From Fictibacillus solisalsi (GTDB lineage: Bacteria > Bacillota > Bacilli > Bacillales > Fictibacillaceae): a DNA stretch of 64,000 nt. The notes under the pieces were generated by a model. The model did no database searches and was not told where the DNA came from. It saw nothing but the letters and a program-made list of their open reading frames with translations. The position numbers and the translations under genes are program-made. How positions within the stretch are numbered: the stretch's first letter is position 1; every line of letters starts with the position of its first letter. The DNA is taken from the NCBI RefSeq assembly GCF_900103485.1, contig NZ_FNHW01000001.1:1771418-1835417 (forward strand), read 5' to 3'. Below, one piece after another: positions 53,049-62,962 of this stretch.

Positions 53049-53708
53049 CTATTCGTTTAAACCATAGCGTTTGCCTTTTACCAGGAAAATAATACTTTCA
53101 GCAATATTGGTGGCGTGGTCTGCTGTACGTTCAATATAACGGCATACAAACGACAGCTGTGTAATCTGAGCAAGAGATTCCGGATGCTTGGTCATCAGTT
53201 CCAAAAGCTCCCTGATGATTTTCCCATAGAGCTCATCAACGGAATCATCAGTATCAGCAAGATTCTTCGCCAATACAACATCTTCGTCCACATACGCTTT
53301 AATGGAATCGGAGAGCATGCCAATGGCAATCTCCGCCATTCGGGGCAGATCAACCAAAGGTTTAATCAGCGGCTTCTCTCCGATGCGAATGGTCGATTTA
53401 GCAATATTTACCGCAAAATCAGCCATCCGTTCCACATCGGAAGAGATTTTGATGGCGGCAATAATTCTCCGTAGGTCTGAGGCTACTGGTGCCTGCTTGG
53501 CGATCAGCAAAATGGCAGCGTCATTGATTTCATCCTCCAGTTGATTAATCCGCTGGTCATTCTCAATCACTTCAAGAGCTTTGTCTACATTCTGTTCTTT
53601 AAGAGCTTCAATTGATTCTTTTAATGCGTGCTCGGTAAGTTCTCCGATTTCCACAAGCATCGCCTTTAATTCGTTCAATTGAATCTGAAAGTTTTCCCGT
53701 ACAACCAT
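53049..53708 (-). CDS. phoU: Phosphate signalling and transport regulator PhoU
   Basis: The 219-residue, all-helical protein has two PhoU repeats with E/DxxxD metal-binding patterns (VERMADFAVNIAKS and IERTADHATNIAES). PhoU restrains the Pst transporter and the PhoR signal. It is the last gene of the pst operon, 22 bp after the second pstB. Confidence 0.96.
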   Translation of the reverse strand: MVVRENFQIQLNELKAMLVEIGELTEHALKESIEALKEQNVDKALEVIENDQRINQLEDEINDAAILLIAKQAPVASDLRRIIAAIKISSDVERMADFAVNIAKSTIRIGEKPLIKPLVDLPRMAEIAIGMLSDSIKAYVDEDVVLAKNLADTDDSVDELYGKIIRELLELMTKHPESLAQITQLSFVCRYIERTADHATNIAESIIFLVKGKRYGLNE

Positions 53709-53730
53709 CTGCTTTTCACTCCTCTAATTT

Positions 53731-54519
53731 TTATCCAAACCGCCCTGTAACATAATCTTCTGTCCGCTTGTCAGAAGGAGCCGAAAAGATCTTGTCTGTT
53801 TGATCATATTCGATCAGTTCACCCATCAGGAAGAAGGCCGTTCGGTCGGAAACACGTGCTGCCTGCTGCATGTTGTGCGTAACCATGACAATCGAATAAT
53901 TTTTTTTCAGTTCAAGTGCCAGTTCCTCTATTTTAATAGTTGAAATAGGATCGAGTGCAGAAGTCGGCTCATCCATCAAAATGACATCCGGCGTTGTAGC
54001 GATAGCTCTCGCAATACATAGACGCTGCTGCTGTCCACCTGATAGACCTAAAGCAGATGTATTCAGGCGATCCTTCACTTCATCCCATAAGAATACATCT
54101 TTTAATGAACGTTCTACAATTTCGTCCAATTTTCCTTTTTTCTTAATCCCATGGATTTTTGGCCCGTACGCCACATTTTCGTAAATGGATTTCGGAAATG
54201 GGTTGGCTTTTTGAAAAACCATCCCCACTTTTTTCCGTAAATCCACCAGATCCACCCTGTCATGCAGCAGATTTGTTTGTTCATAATTAATCTCACCAGA
54301 CATTCTTACACCGGGGATATTTTGGATCATCAAATTCAAGGTTTTAATAAACGTAGATTTCCCGCAACCGGATGGACCGATGATAGCTGTAATTTCATTA
54401 TTGTAAATTTTAAAGTCAATATCCTTCAATGCAAGGTTTTTGCCGTACCATAAATTCAAATTCCTGATATCAAAAACCGGTTTTTCCATTACTGGTTGTG
54501 TTGCTGTTGCTTGTCCCAT
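53731..54519 (-). CDS. pstB: Phosphate ABC transporter ATP-binding protein PstB (copy 2)
   Basis: Walker [10 protein letters not shown], signature [14 protein letters not shown], Walker [15 protein letters not shown] and the H-loop VTHNM are intact. The 262-residue protein energises PstCA. It is the second of two adjacent pstB genes, a common arrangement in Bacillus (pstBA/pstBB), and lies 12 bp after the first. Confidence 0.95.
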   Translation of the reverse strand: MGQATATQPVMEKPVFDIRNLNLWYGKNLALKDIDFKIYNNEITAIIGPSGCGKSTFIKTLNLMIQNIPGVRMSGEINYEQTNLLHDRVDLVDLRKKVGMVFQKANPFPKSIYENVAYGPKIHGIKKKGKLDEIVERSLKDVFLWDEVKDRLNTSALGLSGGQQQRLCIARAIATTPDVILMDEPTSALDPISTIKIEELALELKKNYSIVMVTHNMQQAARVSDRTAFFLMGELIEYDQTDKIFSAPSDKRTEDYVTGRFG

Positions 54520-54531
54520 TTTCTTCCCCCC

Positions 54532-55362
54532 TTATCCGAACCGTCCGGTAATATAATCTTCCGTATCTTTTTTGGATGGATTGGTGAAAATTTTATCGGT
54601 CTTGTCAAATTCCACTAATACACCATTTAAAAAAAACGCAGTCTTGTCCGAAATACGGGAAGCCTGATGCATGTTATGTGTTACGATGACAATTGTATAC
54701 TCTTTTTTCAATCCCATGATCAAGTCTTCAATTTTGGCATTGGAAATAGGGTCCAGTGCTGACGCAGGCTCATCGAGCAACAGAATATTCGGTTTCATGG
54801 CCAGTGTTCTCGCTATGCACAAACGCTGCTGCTGTCCTCCCGACAAGGAAAGCGCGGATTCATGCAGCCTGTCTTTTACCTCATCCCACAATGCAGCTTT
54901 GCGTAAACTTTCTTCCACAATTCCATCGAGCTTTTTCTTCGAACGGATTCCGTTAAATTTTAACGCATGAACGATATTGTTATAAATGGACTTTGGAAAC
55001 GGATTTGGCTTTTGGAACACCATACCGATCTCTTTTCGCAGTGCCACGACATTGATGTCATCACCGATCAGGTTGACATCATCATACTGAATCTCTCCTG
55101 TGCTCCGTGCACCCGGAATAAGATCATTCATCCGATTGATTGAGCGCAGAAATGTAGATTTCCCGCACCCTGAAGGACCGATCAATGCTGTAACCGTATT
55201 TTGGTCAATCGAAAAATTAACATCCTTTACAGCATGGTTCTCACCATAATAGATATTTAAATGTTTAACATCCAAAGCAACCGGCTTCTTCTCTGTTTTT
55301 TCTGTTAGCGGCTGTTCGGCAAAAGTTGTATTCGTTCGTTTTGGTTCCATCACAGTTTTCAT
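54532..55362 (-). CDS. pstB: Phosphate ABC transporter ATP-binding protein PstB (copy 1)
   Basis: The 276-residue paralogue carries [38 protein letters not shown] and VTHNMHQ. It has an N-terminal extension of about 25 residues compared with copy 2. Having two ATPases could make a heterodimer on PstCA or give two activity states. It follows pstA by 25 bp. Confidence 0.95.
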   Translation of the reverse strand: MKTVMEPKRTNTTFAEQPLTEKTEKKPVALDVKHLNIYYGENHAVKDVNFSIDQNTVTALIGPSGCGKSTFLRSINRMNDLIPGARSTGEIQYDDVNLIGDDINVVALRKEIGMVFQKPNPFPKSIYNNIVHALKFNGIRSKKKLDGIVEESLRKAALWDEVKDRLHESALSLSGGQQQRLCIARTLAMKPNILLLDEPASALDPISNAKIEDLIMGLKKEYTIVIVTHNMHQASRISDKTAFFLNGVLVEFDKTDKIFTNPSKKDTEDYITGRFG

Positions 55363-55387
55363 GTTACCCCACCTAATTTCTAAAAAT

Positions 55388-56275
55388 TTATTTAGAAGCT
55401 GTTATCTTTTTGTGTACGATACTGCCAATCCAGCGGGCAAGCAGGTTGAAAAGCAACACAGAAATAATCAGCACAGCAGAAGAACCATCCGCCACTTCTC
55501 GAACATCCGGGATCAGTCCTTGTGTATTGACAGCCCAAATATGGACAGCCAGGGTTTCAGCCGGCCTGAAAATATTCAAAGGCGATGTCGCATCAAACGG
55601 ATTCCAATTGGAGAAATCCAGTGTTGGTGTTGTTAATCCTGCTGTAAACAGCAATGCAGCCGCTTCCCCGAATACACGTCCGGAAGCAAGAATCGCTCCT
55701 GTCAGGATGCTTGGAAAGGCTGCAGGTAAAAGAACCGTTTTAATGGTGTGCCAGTGAGTGATTCCCAGGGCCAGACTCGCTTCTTTTTGATCTCTTGCCA
55801 CTGTACGCAATGCGTCTTCACACACACGGACCATAACAGGAAGGTTAAATACGGTAAGTGCAAGGGCACCACCAAGAATGGAGTAACCCCAGCCTGTCAG
55901 GTTAACGAACATCAACAATCCAAACATGCCGATTACAATAGAGGGAAGTGAAGCCAGTACTTCAATACATGTTCTAATGGCGTTCGTCAGCCTTCCTGGA
56001 CGTGCGTACTCAGCCATGTAAATGCCGCCACCAAGACCAAGAGGTACAGTGAACACCATGGTTAAAAAAAGGATATAGAAAGAATTAAACAACTGGTTGC
56101 CAATTCCCCCTCCCGCTCTGAATGAGCTGGACGGTGACGTTAGAAAATCCAAATTCAGTTTGGAGAAACCATGATAAATGATATAGCCTAGCAGTCCCAC
56201 CAGTACGGTTACGATGGTCGCTGCAATCAAGTAAAAAATCGTGGTTGCGATACGGTCTGCAACTTTACTGTTCAT
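55388..56275 (-). CDS. pstA: Phosphate ABC transporter permease PstA
   Basis: The 295-residue permease has six membrane helices and the EAA motif near [22 protein letters not shown]. The frame is open 28 codons into pstC, but AAGGAGG lies 10 bases before the ATG of MNSKVADR, which overlaps the pstC stop by one base (TAATG). Confidence 0.95.
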   Translation of the reverse strand: MNSKVADRIATTIFYLIAATIVTVLVGLLGYIIYHGFSKLNLDFLTSPSSSFRAGGGIGNQLFNSFYILFLTMVFTVPLGLGGGIYMAEYARPGRLTNAIRTCIEVLASLPSIVIGMFGLLMFVNLTGWGYSILGGALALTVFNLPVMVRVCEDALRTVARDQKEASLALGITHWHTIKTVLLPAAFPSILTGAILASGRVFGEAAALLFTAGLTTPTLDFSNWNPFDATSPLNIFRPAETLAVHIWAVNTQGLIPDVREVADGSSAVLIISVLLFNLLARWIGSIVHKKITASK

Positions 56276-57204
56276 TAGAACTGCCTCCTTGAAGAAAGAT
56301 AACGGATCAACAGTATAAAGATAAAGGACATAACCAACAAAATAAGGGCAAGAGACCAAAGAACATTGTTTTCAACACTTCCAAAGGTCGTGTGTCCCAT
56401 ATTCAACGTAATAATGGTCGTCAGTGTAGCCGATGGATCAGTAATAGCAGAAGGCAAGGAACGAACATTACCGATAACCATCTGAACCGCCAGTGCTTCT
56501 CCGAAGGCACGGGCCATTCCAAGAACGATGGCTGTTAAAAGCGTAGGCATAGCTGCCGGAACGAGTACTCTCCAGATCGTTTGCCACCGTGTTGCACCAA
56601 TTGCATAGGATGATTCCCGCAGTCCTTTTGGAAGAGAACTCATCGCGTCTGTGGCAATACTTGTGACGGTTGGCAAAATCATAATGGAGAGAACGATCAT
56701 TCCAGCCAGCAAGCTGAATCCTTGTCCTCCAACCGTTTCCCGAAGGAACGGAACGAGAACAGAAAGGCCGATGAATCCATAAACAACAGATGGAATACCA
56801 ACAAGCAGCTCGATAACCGGCTGAAGAATCTTTTTTCCCCATGAAGGAGCAATTTCCGTCATGAAGATGGCGCCGCCAATACCGAGCGGAGCCGCTATTA
56901 AAGCGGAAAGAATGGTTACTGCAAAAGATCCTAGTATAAACGGAACCGCACCATACAATGGATTCTCAGCAGTTGGATTCCACTTCGTGCTGGTTAAAAA
57001 TTCATATATACTTACGCCGTTGCTGATAAATGCCTGCAACCCTTTGGAACCAAGAAAAATGGTAATTGCAATAGTTGCCGTGATAATCAATAGAGCACTG
57101 GCCAACACCAGGTATTTTCCCCGCTTCTCTTTTTGTAGCGCGGATTTGTTTGATTTCTTTAGCAGCCTTTGACTGGCTGCCAGGGTCATTGTTTTGTTAT
57201 CCAT
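56275..57204 (-). CDS. pstC: Phosphate ABC transporter permease PstC
   Basis: The 309-residue permease has six or seven membrane helices, the first at about residues 31-53, and the EAA loop RESSYAIGATRWQTIWRVLVPAAMP. GGGGAGG precedes the chosen ATG; the upstream extension crosses the pstS-pstC hairpins. PstC pairs with PstA to form the phosphate channel. Confidence 0.95.
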   Translation of the reverse strand: MDNKTMTLAASQRLLKKSNKSALQKEKRGKYLVLASALLIITATIAITIFLGSKGLQAFISNGVSIYEFLTSTKWNPTAENPLYGAVPFILGSFAVTILSALIAAPLGIGGAIFMTEIAPSWGKKILQPVIELLVGIPSVVYGFIGLSVLVPFLRETVGGQGFSLLAGMIVLSIMILPTVTSIATDAMSSLPKGLRESSYAIGATRWQTIWRVLVPAAMPTLLTAIVLGMARAFGEALAVQMVIGNVRSLPSAITDPSATLTTIITLNMGHTTFGSVENNVLWSLALILLVMSFIFILLIRYLSSRRQF

Positions 57205-57230
57205 TTTCGTACCTCCCCAAAACGCCCTAA

Positions 57231-57297
57231 CAGGGTAAATATCCACTTTCATCGGACACTTACCCTGATTTCAGGCTGCTTAACGGTTTAATCCGTT
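57231..57297 (-). promoter_or_regulatory. Stem-loops between pstS and pstC
   Basis: AACGGATTAAACCGTT forms a hairpin at the pstS stop codon (57282-57297), and CAGGGTAA (57231-57238) pairs with TTACCCTG (57260-57267). Neither is followed by a T run, so they are not plain terminators. They may protect the pstS part of the mRNA and allow more PstS than PstCAB, which is inference. Confidence 0.5.
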
Positions 57298-58201
57298 ACT
57301 TCTTTGTAATCTTACCCTCTGCATCACGCTTAACTTCCATTTTGTTAGCAGGGATATATCCTTGCTCAGGTACAAGATTGTGTTGGATTTCGTCACTCAT
57401 CATATAGTCAAGGAACTCTTTTTCCAATCCTTTAGGCTCGCCTTTCGTATAGGAGTGCTCATAAGCCCAGATCGGAAATTTACCTTTTTGAACATTTTCG
57501 TCTGTCGGTTTTACACCATCAATGCTAAGCGGAGTAATGCCGCTGTTGTCAGTGAAGTAAGAGAATGCAAGGTACCCGATGGCTCCAGGTGTTTCCTTGA
57601 TCAATTTTTGAACAGTGTTTGAAGAATCTTCTGTTGCTGCACCTTCGACCGGTTCTTTGCCATCAAGAGCATATTTTACAAAAGTAGCACGTGTTCCAGA
57701 GGAGTCCGGACGGTTGATCAATGCAATCTTTTGGTCTTTTCCGCCAAGCTCTTTCCAGTTTTTCACTTCGCCAGTAAAGACTTTAATCAGGTCTTTTTTG
57801 GAAATATCCTTAATACCTACCTCAGGGTTTACTGCTGCAGACATACCGACTACTGCGATTTGGTGATCTTTAAGCTTGTCCGCCGGGATGCCTTCTTTCT
57901 CTTCAGCAAAAACATCAGAGTTACCAATCTTAACCGCGCCTTCTGACACTTGGCTTAAGCCTGTTCCGCTTCCGCCAGCTTGTACTTGAATGTCAGCATC
58001 AGGGTTCTTTTCTTTGAATTGTTCAGCGGCTGCTGCTACAAGCGGCTGCATTGCACTTGAACCGGAAACAACAATTGAACCGGATGCCGATTTACTGTCG
58101 CCGTTTGCGTTCCCCTCTGTGCCTTTGTTCCCACATGCCGTGGCAACAACCAGAATCAAAGCCATTACTGCCAAAAGATAAACGGATTTCATTTTCTTCA
58201 T
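57296..58201 (-). CDS. pstS: Phosphate-binding lipoprotein PstS
   Basis: PstS captures phosphate outside the membrane. The 301-residue protein has a lipoprotein signal MKKMKSVYLLAVMALILVV with lipobox ending in Cys at ATAC, followed by the phosphate-binding segments VSGSSAMQPL, GSGTGLSQVSEGAVKIGNSDVF and RPDSSGTRATF. The frame extends 45 codons upstream through the PhoP-controlled promoter region and is not used there. GGAGGG lies ahead of the ATG. Confidence 0.96.
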   Translation of the reverse strand: MKKMKSVYLLAVMALILVVATACGNKGTEGNANGDSKSASGSIVVSGSSAMQPLVAAAAEQFKEKNPDADIQVQAGGSGTGLSQVSEGAVKIGNSDVFAEEKEGIPADKLKDHQIAVVGMSAAVNPEVGIKDISKKDLIKVFTGEVKNWKELGGKDQKIALINRPDSSGTRATFVKYALDGKEPVEGAATEDSSNTVQKLIKETPGAIGYLAFSYFTDNSGITPLSIDGVKPTDENVQKGKFPIWAYEHSYTKGEPKGLEKEFLDYMMSDEIQHNLVPEQGYIPANKMEVKRDAEGKITKK

Positions 58202-58321
58202 TGTCTTAGGTCCCTCCACATGTTTTAAAAGATTTTTTATTGATAGAGATCTTGCTATTTCTATACTGTCTTTGTCTCTATCGCCCACCCCCAACAATCG
58301 GTTAATCACTTTACATCTACT

Positions 58322-58375
58322 ACAATAAGCGACCATTATTAATGCTGTTTGAACCTAATGTTAAGAGATTGTAAA
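58322..58375 (-). promoter_or_regulatory. PhoP-controlled pst promoter with four Pho half-sites
   Basis: On the minus strand TTTACA, TTAACA, TTCAAA and TTAATA start at exactly 11-base intervals (58375, 58364, 58353, 58342), the spacing of PhoP dimers in Bacillus. TATTGT at 58322-58327 is a plausible -10 element. This predicts phosphate-starvation induction of the whole pst-phoU operon. Confidence 0.8.
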
Positions 58376-58427
58376 GAAAGCACGACATCTGTACTAGTGT
58401 TTCTGGCAAAAAATGATTTATGCACAC

Positions 58428-58454
58428 AAAAAAACGCGCCCAAAGGACGCGTTT
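58428..58454 (-). terminator. Intrinsic terminator after pbpA
   Basis: A stem of about 9 bp (AAAACGCGTCC/GGGCGCGTTTT) is followed by TTTTTTT on the minus strand. Confidence 0.87.
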
Positions 58455-58471
58455 TCTTTACAAACAGCTAG

Positions 58472-60487
58472 TTATTTCGTCTTATTTCCGTCTTTTTTCA
58501 ATTTAAAATAGGCATCAAGTGCCCCTGCACCAATCTCAAGGTTGATCGAACCTTCTCGGACCTTTGGAACCACAACCGCAAATGAGACTTCCGGGTTGTC
58601 ATACGGTGCATAACCAACAAGGGTTTTATTGTTTAATCCCGACTTTACATCAACCTGAGCAGTACCTGTCTTTCCTGCCGGCTGATAACTCTTGTTTTTA
58701 AAATACGCAGCCGCCGTACCATGGCTTCCCACCATAACCTCTCGGAAGCCCTGATGGACCACATCGAGGTATTCCTGTTTCATTTCAATTTTGTTCATAA
58801 TATGCGGTTCAAATTTATAATCCAATTTGCCAAGCTTCCCTGGTTGAGTGGAAGGTTCCCGCACTTCTTTTAAAAGATGCGGCTGCATCCGGTAGCCATT
58901 GTTGGCAATGGTCGATACATACTGGGCCATCTGCAGCGGTGTGTACGTATCAAACTGTCCGATGGCAAAGAACATCGCCTGGGCAAGCTGATCGCTCATT
59001 CCTGTGTTATAGCCTGTCGCCTCAGAAGGCAAATCAATACCTGTTGGTACGCCGAGACCAAATTGGCTGTAAGAATCCCGCAGTACTCTGAACGCCTCGT
59101 CTACGTGGTGGTCAATAAACCGTTTATGTGAATAGTCATAGCCAGCAAGCTTCATTGCGACATGCCACATATAAACGTTGGAAGAAGCCTCGAGTGCTTC
59201 CACAGGTCCGATGCTGCCAAGACCGGAGTGCGCTGATTTCATTTTTCTTCCGTCACCGAATACGAGTGGAGCATCGTAGAAATGCGTGGCTGGTGTAATC
59301 GCCCCCTGCTGCAATCCAGTGAGCACTGTCGCACCTTTTACCGCTGAACCCATTTCAAACGAGTTATACACAGTACCGAATGGCGCGTTTTTATATTGGC
59401 CGGTTTTTTTATCGTATTTTTTTCCCGCCATGGAAAGAATCTCTCCATTTTCAGGATTCATCATAACGACATAAGCTTCCGTTAAATCTCGGTTGGCATA
59501 GGCAGAACCACCGGATTTTGCTTTTTTCATGGCTTTTTCAATAACGTCTTCCACTTTCTGCTGAAGCTCCATATTAACGGTAAGCGTAAGGTCCTTGCCT
59601 CGTGAACCTTCTACTTCTACCGGTTCGCCAACCGGGTTGCCTGCTTTGTCTGTTACATATTTAACGCTTGATTTTTTTCCTCTGAGCAAAGATTCGTATT
59701 GCTCTTCAAGAAAACTTGTTCCGACTAAATCATTTCGTTCGTTTCCCCGTGATAAATAAAAATCCATTTTGCTGGAAGGAATTTGTTTCACCTGTCCAAA
59801 CAACGCTTTGAATGTATCACCATATGGATAATCCCGTTTGGCATCCGGCTTAATATCAATGCCGGGCAGCTCGGAAAGATGCTCACTGATCGTGGCGATC
59901 TCCTTTTGAGTTGCACCGATTTTTATACGCTGTGGTGTCAGGGCATAACCGCTGTCCATTTCCCTCTTGATTGCCAGTACTTCAATTTGGTGAGAAGTAA
60001 AGGAATCAAGATCCTTTTTGGTGATGCGGTCAAGCATAAGTTTGTAATACTGATCATCATTCAATTGCTTTTTTTCAGCAGGCGAAATGCGGCTTTCTAC
60101 TTCCTTTTGATGCAAAAAGATAAAATAATCCTTTTTATCCCGCTCTGTTACATTTTTTGTATCTTTTTTGATATAACCAGCCAACTTTTCAGCAATGGCT
60201 TCACGGTCCTCCGCACTTGTTTTCTGTGTACGTGTATACGTAATGGAATATACCGGTTTATTATCCACCACTACACGGTTTTCCGTATCCATCATCTTCC
60301 CTCTCGGCGCATCCAGCCGTGCGGTTACATTATCCTTTTTATCCGCCGAGCGCTGATACTCTTCCCCCTGGACAATCTGTACATACCCCAGACGGAAAAT
60401 TAATATTGAGAAAAGAAAGAACACCGCAAGAAACAAGGCGTTCAGACGTATAGGGACATGATTCTTTTTCTTCTTTTCTTTCGTCAT
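58472..60487 (-). CDS. pbpA: Class B penicillin-binding protein (transpeptidase) PbpA
   Basis: The 671-residue protein has a short cytoplasmic start, a membrane anchor (LNALFLAVFFLFSILIFRLG), a class B N-terminal domain and a transpeptidase domain. The active-site motifs are SAVK (in FEMGSAVKGAT), SSN (EASSNVYM) and KTGT (PAGKTGTAQ). In B. subtilis PbpA (PBP2a) supports side-wall synthesis and germination outgrowth. It lies upstream of the pst operon as in B. subtilis. Confidence 0.94.
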   Translation of the reverse strand: MTKEKKKKNHVPIRLNALFLAVFFLFSILIFRLGYVQIVQGEEYQRSADKKDNVTARLDAPRGKMMDTENRVVVDNKPVYSITYTRTQKTSAEDREAIAEKLAGYIKKDTKNVTERDKKDYFIFLHQKEVESRISPAEKKQLNDDQYYKLMLDRITKKDLDSFTSHQIEVLAIKREMDSGYALTPQRIKIGATQKEIATISEHLSELPGIDIKPDAKRDYPYGDTFKALFGQVKQIPSSKMDFYLSRGNERNDLVGTSFLEEQYESLLRGKKSSVKYVTDKAGNPVGEPVEVEGSRGKDLTLTVNMELQQKVEDVIEKAMKKAKSGGSAYANRDLTEAYVVMMNPENGEILSMAGKKYDKKTGQYKNAPFGTVYNSFEMGSAVKGATVLTGLQQGAITPATHFYDAPLVFGDGRKMKSAHSGLGSIGPVEALEASSNVYMWHVAMKLAGYDYSHKRFIDHHVDEAFRVLRDSYSQFGLGVPTGIDLPSEATGYNTGMSDQLAQAMFFAIGQFDTYTPLQMAQYVSTIANNGYRMQPHLLKEVREPSTQPGKLGKLDYKFEPHIMNKIEMKQEYLDVVHQGFREVMVGSHGTAAAYFKNKSYQPAGKTGTAQVDVKSGLNNKTLVGYAPYDNPEVSFAVVVPKVREGSINLEIGAGALDAYFKLKKDGNKTK

Positions 60488-60598
60488 TCATTCCACCCTT
60501 ACCTATGTATGGAAAGAGTTTCTCCTCATTTCCATTTTCCACAAATTGATTTACTACAATAATACTAACAGTAAATCACTGTTTCGGAAAGAAAAATG

Positions 60599-61876
60599 TC
60601 ACACTCTGCTGCCGTCTTCCCGATCTGTATTATTCTGTGAATAGTTGGATATAATATCCGATTTTTGAAGGGTTGAAAAACGAATGGAACGCACACAAAA
60701 GTAAATGACAAAATGCCCGGCTCCCAAGATTGGAAGCAACAGAGGAATGCTGTAGTCCCCATTAAAGAACTGAATCGTGATCAACAGAATAACAATCGAA
60801 AGGATTCGTCCGGCATTTAAAAAAAGTTCTCTCACGACAATATACTCCACTCTCATCGGCCCCGCATCGTCACATCTTCCGATCACATCATAGGTCAAAG
60901 AAACATAAGGAACAAGAAGGAGCGGATAGGCGATCGAGATCACTACACCGTAAAACATTAATAGTGGAAAGGTGACATTCATTAAAAACAAAAACGGAGA
61001 AAGAAACAGGATCAAACCTCCAACAAAAATGGATTTTTTCCTTCGCTCCTTTTTCATGTACCGGGATACCACAAAATAACCGATGAAGGATACCGCCGAC
61101 TGAACAAGTCCAAACGTGCCAAGCGCAAATTCGCTGTCTGAAATAATATAAACCCAAATGACGATCAAAAAGATAAATGTGCCTTCGCGAAACCCCTGAA
61201 AGAAATGAGCATTCAAAATACGAGCCCAGTTTCGATTGTCCACCCGGGATTTAAGGATTTTCCAGAAAAAAAACTTTCCTTCTGCTTTTTGCCGTTTCAG
61301 AAAAAAGCTGATTATTACAGCTGTAAAAAACAAAAACAGAGATACGGTAAAAATAATGCGATATCCAGTAAACTTATCCAGCTGGGAAATTAAAAACCCC
61401 GAGGTCATGGGTCCCACCATACCTGATAACGACGTCAATACACCAAGATAGCCGTTAAACGAATCACGCGTGTCGGGCTCAGTTACCTCAAACGTCAACA
61501 CATTAAATGCCAGCCAGTAAAACCCTGATCCCGCCCCAAGAAGGCCGCCAAGCATAAGAAGACGGTCGCTTGCCTGATCTCCCAGAAAAAGCACAAACAA
61601 ATAAAACAGCGACAGGATGGTAACACCAATCCGAAGTACAATAACTCTGTCAATTTTTTTGGTTAATCTTCCGGCAATAAAAAAAGCAACAGGCTGAATG
61701 CACACAATGGATAAATTATATAGAGCAATGTCTCTCAATTCGCCAGACTGTTTCCACAAATAGATGTTAACAAATGTATTGGACAAGGCAGTGCTCAGCG
61801 AGAAAAGTCCGCCAATCACAAGCAATAAAAGCAATTCCTTCGTTCTGTCTGTATCTCCGAACAATTTAAATTTCAT
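60599..61876 (-). CDS. yqgE: MFS transporter YqgE
   Basis: The 425-residue protein has about twelve membrane helices and the order of an MFS transporter (YNLSIVCIQPVAFFIAGRLTKKIDRV as the loop 2-3 region). The ATG of MKFKLFGDTD follows AAAGGGGCGAG; eight upstream codons are not needed. Between sodA and pbpA in B. subtilis the equivalent is yqgE. Substrate unknown. Confidence 0.9.
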   Translation of the reverse strand: MKFKLFGDTDRTKELLLLLVIGGLFSLSTALSNTFVNIYLWKQSGELRDIALYNLSIVCIQPVAFFIAGRLTKKIDRVIVLRIGVTILSLFYLFVLFLGDQASDRLLMLGGLLGAGSGFYWLAFNVLTFEVTEPDTRDSFNGYLGVLTSLSGMVGPMTSGFLISQLDKFTGYRIIFTVSLFLFFTAVIISFFLKRQKAEGKFFFWKILKSRVDNRNWARILNAHFFQGFREGTFIFLIVIWVYIISDSEFALGTFGLVQSAVSFIGYFVVSRYMKKERRKKSIFVGGLILFLSPFLFLMNVTFPLLMFYGVVISIAYPLLLVPYVSLTYDVIGRCDDAGPMRVEYIVVRELFLNAGRILSIVILLITIQFFNGDYSIPLLLPILGAGHFVIYFCVRSIRFSTLQKSDIISNYSQNNTDREDGSRV

Positions 61877-61976
61877 AATTCTCGCCCCTTTGCAATTCAC
61901 ATGTAGTTTTCACCACTTGTAAGGGGCTATTCGCCAATCAGGAAATTGGTTTTTATTGTAATCTCAAGATACAAAA

Positions 61977-62009
61977 CAAAAGCCGGCTCCCCTGTGGAAA
62001 CCGGCTTTC
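61977..62009 (-). terminator. Intrinsic terminator after sodA
   Basis: A stem (GAAAGCCGGTTTCC with its partner GGGGAGCCGGCTTTT) is followed by a T-rich tract on the minus strand. Confidence 0.87.
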
Positions 62010-62024
62010 ACCTGAAATACTTGC

Positions 62025-62636
62025 TTATTTTGCTTCGTTGTAGCGTTTTTCAACTTCATCCCAGTTTACAACATTCCAGAATGCGTTGATATAGTCAGGA
62101 CGTTTGTTTTGATACTTGAGGTAATAGGCGTGTTCCCAAACATCAAGTCCAAGAATCGGTGTTTTGCCTTCCATTACAGGGTTGTCCTGGTTTGGAGTGC
62201 TTGTTACTTCCAACTCACCGTTATTTACAACAAGCCATGCCCAGCCAGATCCGAAACGGCCTTTTGCAGCGTTTGCGAACTGTTCCTTGAAAGCATCAAG
62301 GCTTCCAAATTTGTTGTTAATGGCATCAGCCACTTCACCAGTTGGTTCATTGGATCCGCCTGGTTTAAGGATTTCCCAGAACAAGCTGTGGTTCGCATGC
62401 CCGCCGCCGTTATTGCGTACAGCCGTGCGAATGTTTTCTGGCAGAGAATCAAGGTTAGTCAGAATGTCAACTAAGTTTTTGCTTTCAAACTCAGATTGGC
62501 CTTCAAGAGCTGCGTTCAAGTTGTCAACATATGTCTTGTGATGACGGTCATGGTGGATATTCATCGTATCCTCATCAATGTGTGGTTCAAGTGCGTTTGC
62601 GGCATAAGGTAAAGCAGGCAGTTCAAACTTTGCCAT
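62025..62636 (-). CDS. sodA: Superoxide dismutase [Mn]
   Basis: The 203-residue enzyme converts superoxide to peroxide and oxygen. Metal ligands appear in [12 protein letters not shown] (His), [11 protein letters not shown] (His), [11 protein letters not shown] (Asp and His). The pattern agrees with Mn-type Bacillus SodA. AAGGAGGAG lies before the chosen ATG; ten upstream codons are unlikely. It is monocistronic. Confidence 0.97.
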   Translation of the reverse strand: MAKFELPALPYAANALEPHIDEDTMNIHHDRHHKTYVDNLNAALEGQSEFESKNLVDILTNLDSLPENIRTAVRNNGGGHANHSLFWEILKPGGSNEPTGEVADAINNKFGSLDAFKEQFANAAKGRFGSGWAWLVVNNGELEVTSTPNQDNPVMEGKTPILGLDVWEHAYYLKYQNKRPDYINAFWNVVNWDEVEKRYNEAK

Positions 62637-62960
62637 GATACATCTCCTCCTTGATATGTAGTTCATTTTTTTATTTCATTTTGGGAAAACCCAAATTGAA
62701 AACTTAGTCAACAAGAATGTTTAATAAGTAGCACAACACATACATTATCAGATTTTCCCTTATCTTTCAACGATAAACCCTTATTCACCGAAGCTTATTA
62801 TGTACAACAGAATAGAGCACGATACCTTGTTTACTTTAAAATGGTTTAAAAAGCGGTAAATCTCATCCAAAATGCTGAGTTTAACAACTTTTTTTGTCAA
62901 GTCTCTGATGAAGAGCAGCAGATCTCCCCTTATTTAGCCTCATTTTGGCAGAAGATATTT
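62637..62960. other. Intergenic region upstream of sodA
   Basis: About 520 bp separate sodA from the tRNA cluster. This part holds a perfect inverted repeat TTTGGG-AAAA-CCCAAA (62680-62695) in the sodA leader and the candidate promoter listed separately. I see no gene in it. Confidence 0.6.
62742..62770 (-). promoter_or_regulatory. Weak candidate promoter of sodA
   Basis: TTGAAA and TAATGT (within TGATAATGT) are 17 bases apart on the minus strand, about 105 bases upstream of the sodA ATG. Confidence 0.35.
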
Positions 62961-62962
62961 AC

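Noticed and set aside
53731-55362. Recent tandem duplication of pstB as a novelty
   Set aside because: Two adjacent pstB genes are the normal arrangement in Bacillus, and the copies are clearly diverged.
57205-57252. Upstream start for pstC
   Set aside because: The extension reads through hairpins and the strong ribosome site GGGGAGG lies before the internal ATG.
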